Assembly (NCBI GenBank): GCA_030263475.1
Contig: SZPC01000002.1
Span: 186,001 to 250,000 of the forward strand
Direction: 5' to 3'
From: OLB4 sp002050165
GTDB lineage: Bacteria; Bacteroidota; Ignavibacteria; Tepidaquicellales; Tepidaquicellaceae
DNA length: 64,000 bases
Made by a program: the position numbers and the translations under genes. The stretch's first letter is position 1, and every line of letters starts with the position of its first letter. Below, piece by piece: positions 61,778 to 64,000 of the stretch. Under the pieces are notes generated by a model that saw nothing but the letters and a program-made list of their open reading frames with translations, did not search any database and was not told the origin of the DNA.

Positions 61778-61799
61778 CCACTAATCACTACCTACTAAC

Positions 61800-62172
61800 C
61801 ACTATCAATGGATTAGACATTTACGACCACATCAAAGACATCGTCAAACCCCGCGATGTACACGATATTGCCTATTGGATGGTGGACGATGATTATGACG
61901 GCAGCAACTTTGTGGTAAAGCAGGTTTTCTTCTGCGGTGGTGACAAATCCGAATTTGATAAATGGAAAAAAGGTTTAGACACTTTAGCCAAAGACGGCAC
62001 CAAAAAGAAAGCAGAAAAGACGCTGAAAATTGAAATAGACGATGAGGCCTTCGACCGATTGTACGGACACATTTCTCATCCAATCGAAATCAAAAAGAAG
62101 GGACAGAAAATTGCAGTGAGAATCATCAGTCAGTTTGGGGAAGAAAGCACGAAAGTTTTAAGTGCTGAATGA
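61800..62172 (+). pseudogene. C-terminal remnant of a DNA methyltransferase
   Basis: The frame 61408-62172 reads nonsense over the four-helix gene and then a real-looking stretch from about 61800: LDIYDHIKDIVKPRDVHDIAYW...DRLYGHISHPIEIKKKGQK...ISQFGEESTKVL. This resembles the C-terminal end of an adenine-specific DNA methylase (type III Mod-like). No catalytic part is present. It is probably a leftover from a larger gene deleted here. Confidence 0.6.
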
Positions 62173-62243
62173 GGTATATTGTTCAAAGATTACATTGTCT
62201 ATCAGAAAGAATATCGGTATTTTTGTAAAATTATATGATTTAA

Positions 62244-63731
62244 ATGCCAAAAGGTTTTAACGTTCTATTTGTATCCAGCGAAGTCTATCCTTACTCTAAA
62301 ACCGGCGGTTTAGCAGATATATCAAACTCCCTGCCGCAAGCATTAAACTCCATCGGAAACGAAGTACGCATATTAACTCCAAAATACGGTCAGCTTGATG
62401 AAAGGAGACTTCAGATCCATGAGATTAAAAGAATGAAGGATCTCTCCATTGAGTTCAACAAGAAGAAACATAAATTCAGTATTAAATCTTCTTTTATACA
62501 CGGCAAGAATACAAAAGCGCAAATTTATCTGCTTGAGAATAATGATTTTTTCAAGAACAAGGGGATATATCAGAATATAAGGACAAAGAAAGATTTCCCG
62601 AACAACGATGAACGGTATATGTTCTTTTGTAAAACCGTGCTTGACGTACTTGAAGTTTTACATTGGAAACCGGATATAATACATTGTAACGACTGGCAAA
62701 CGGGACTCATTCCAGCATATATCAAAACTCTTTACAAGGACCATCCGCTCATATCCGATATTAAAACTATTTTCACGATTCATAATCTTGCTTATCAGGG
62801 TAATTTCGCGAAATCATCTTTTAATAAAACAGGTTTACCGAGCGAAGCATTTTCTGAGGAGACCGGGATGCTAAACGGGAAATTCAGTTTTCTTAAAGCG
62901 GGTCTCGCTTATGCAGATAAGATTTCAACGGTAAGCGAAAAATATGCCCTTGAAATCAGGACGGATAAAAATTATTCCTGCGGGATGGAAAAATTACTCA
63001 CAAAAAGAAAAAATGACCTTGTGGGAATTCTTAACGGAATTGACTACAACGTTTGGAATCCGAACTTCGACAAGTTAATTCCATATCGTTACACTAATCA
63101 GGAAATCCCGCTGAAATACGAGAACAAGCGTGAACTTCTTAATAAATATAAGTTCGAATACAGTGAAGACATACCCTTAATTGGAATGATAACGAGGCTG
63201 GTTGACCAGAAAGGATTTGATCTTATAGTAGAATCTTTTGACGAGTTAATGAACGAGAATATACAAATGATAATCCTCGGTGCGGGTGAGGAGAAGTATC
63301 AGAAATTTTTACTGAAAATGAAGAAAAAATATCCAAAGAAACTCATTGTTCACATTGGTTACGATGAAGAACTTGCACACATGATTGAAGCCGGAAGTGA
63401 TATATTTCTGATGCCGTCAAAATATGAACCATGCGGTTTAAATCAGATGTATAGCCTGATGTACGGAACTGTGCCTGTTGTTAGAAATACCGGCGGTCTT
63501 TCCGATACAGTAAACGATTACAAGAAGAAAGACGGGAACGGATTCCTGTTTGAAAATTACGATTCAAAAGATATGATGAAGGCAATTAAGCTTGCTTTAA
63601 AAATTTATCTCACGGATAAGAATAAATGGTATGATTTGATCAGGAATGGTATGTCGCACGATTTTTCATGGAAAGCTTCAGCAAAGAAGTACACCGCTCT
63701 TTATAAAAATATTGTTGCTTCCAGAAAGTAA
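62244..63731 (+). CDS. glgA: Glycogen synthase (ADP-glucose type)
   Basis: 495 residues, GT5 family GT-B fold. Signature YSKTGGLADISNSLP (about 19-33) binds the ADP-glucose; HCNDWQTGLIPAYI, TIFTIHNLAYQG and the C-terminal SKYEPCGLNQMYSLMYGTVPVVRNTGGLSDTV with the catalytic Glu are present. It extends alpha-1,4-glucan chains. No other glycogen genes are in the window; the next gene begins 15 bp later. Confidence 0.95.
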   Translation: MPKGFNVLFVSSEVYPYSKTGGLADISNSLPQALNSIGNEVRILTPKYGQLDERRLQIHEIKRMKDLSIEFNKKKHKFSIKSSFIHGKNTKAQIYLLENNDFFKNKGIYQNIRTKKDFPNNDERYMFFCKTVLDVLEVLHWKPDIIHCNDWQTGLIPAYIKTLYKDHPLISDIKTIFTIHNLAYQGNFAKSSFNKTGLPSEAFSEETGMLNGKFSFLKAGLAYADKISTVSEKYALEIRTDKNYSCGMEKLLTKRKNDLVGILNGIDYNVWNPNFDKLIPYRYTNQEIPLKYENKRELLNKYKFEYSEDIPLIGMITRLVDQKGFDLIVESFDELMNENIQMIILGAGEEKYQKFLLKMKKKYPKKLIVHIGYDEELAHMIEAGSDIFLMPSKYEPCGLNQMYSLMYGTVPVVRNTGGLSDTVNDYKKKDGNGFLFENYDSKDMMKAIKLALKIYLTDKNKWYDLIRNGMSHDFSWKASAKKYTALYKNIVASRK

Positions 63732-63746
63732 TTATTCAGCAGATGT

Positions 63747-64000
63747 ATGACCAGAGCTGTTTTTTTAGATAGAGACGGTACAATTAATAAAGAGGTAAAT
63801 TATCTTACAAGGATTGAAGACCTGGTTATACCTGAGGATGTCCCGCCAACGTTAAAGCGTTTTAAAGATTTAGGTTTCCTTAATATTATTATTACCAATC
63901 AATCAGGTATCGCCAGGGGATACCTTACAACAGACGCCCTTGCAGAAATTAACTCAGAAATAAGGCGAAGGCTGTTTGGATTTTATGGACAGGAATTGAT
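63747..64000 (+). CDS. gmhB: HAD-family heptose-bisphosphate phosphatase, 5' part
   Basis: 84 codons are visible from the ATG at 63747. The N-terminus VFLDRDGTINKEVNYL (DxDGT, residues 5-20) and IIITNQSGIARGYL fit the histidinol-phosphatase/GmhB HAD subfamily. GmhB makes heptose for lipopolysaccharide, in keeping with kdsA in this window. It is cut by the window edge, so the symbol is tentative. Confidence 0.82.
   Translation, partial: MTRAVFLDRDGTINKEVNYLTRIEDLVIPEDVPPTLKRFKDLGFLNIIITNQSGIARGYLTTDALAEINSEIRRRLFGFYGQEL

Noticed and set aside
61408..61799. N-terminal part of a 254-residue protein
   Set aside because: This part overlaps the recognisable four-helix-bundle protein in another frame and is low-complexity nonsense.

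Overview
The window looks like a chromosome segment of an Ignavibacteria-like member of the Bacteroidota/Chlorobiota (FCB) group. The grounds are: type IX secretion (T9SS) C-terminal signals with the 'YPNPFNP' hallmark in two secreted proteins, an alternative complex III (Act) operon leading into a haem-copper oxidase operon, frequent TTG/GTG starts with weak ribosome-binding sites, and a long family-type hypothetical protein at 12591. This placement is inference; no rRNA is present.

Layout. 1-6174 (minus strand): a type I restriction-modification operon, hsdR-hsdS-[REP-associated transposase]-hsdM-DUF3644, with every junction overlapping. 6221-7966: a gene-less repeat unit, an attC-like site, a DUF2130 gene and an orphan copy of an attI-like site. 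8228-14066: ordinary chromosomal genes (acetyltransferase, two paralogous small proteins, a T9SS-exported BNR-repeat protein, a fibronectin-III protein, a large hypothetical). 14150-28791: a long array of mobile gene cassettes, all on the minus strand, separated by ten attC-like sites, eight of them 132-137 bp long. It ends at an attI-like site abutting the 3' end of a tyrosine recombinase gene (28792-29640). A further degenerate attC and a one-gene cassette lie on the other side of the recombinase (about 29950-30576). 30839-64000: core chromosome, with an outer-membrane barrel protein, trmH-like, kdsA, DUF4159, a T9SS FG-GAP protein, a seven-PAS histidine kinase, tRNA-Phe, a copper-handling cluster ending in copA, the complete ActA-F operon, SCO1, cytochrome oxidase subunits I/III/IV/II, haem O synthase, a membrane cytochrome c, a sirtuin, a four-helix-bundle gene next to a methyltransferase remnant, glgA and the start of a gmhB-like gene.

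Main discovery. The 14-29 kb region behaves like an integron. The 3' core of each repeat (GTTNNNN...) differs from site to site, but it is the reverse complement of the 5' core of the next repeat (9 of 9 bases or better at six of ten boundaries, 8 of 9 at one). That is the signature left when circular cassettes are inserted at a G/TT cut. The presumed recombinase is a short XerC/D-like enzyme without the extra IntI domain. It is transcribed in the same direction as the cassettes, and its attI lies downstream of its stop codon. Cargo is rich in likely defence genes: PD-(D/E)XK nucleases, a toxin-antitoxin pair, a PHP-ABC ATPase with a small partner, HEPN-like and GIY-YIG proteins. A 26-bp flank of the same attI recurs at 7941, without a recombinase, at the head of the left cassette region.

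How the core genes fit together. Electrons from quinol pass through the Act complex (with a fused ActD-ActE) and small cytochromes to an A2-type oxidase with a CuA subunit. The copper cluster immediately upstream (CxxC-bearing AraC regulator, HMA protein, double TRASH/YHS protein, CopA) and the SCO1 protein within the operon plausibly manage copper for that oxidase.
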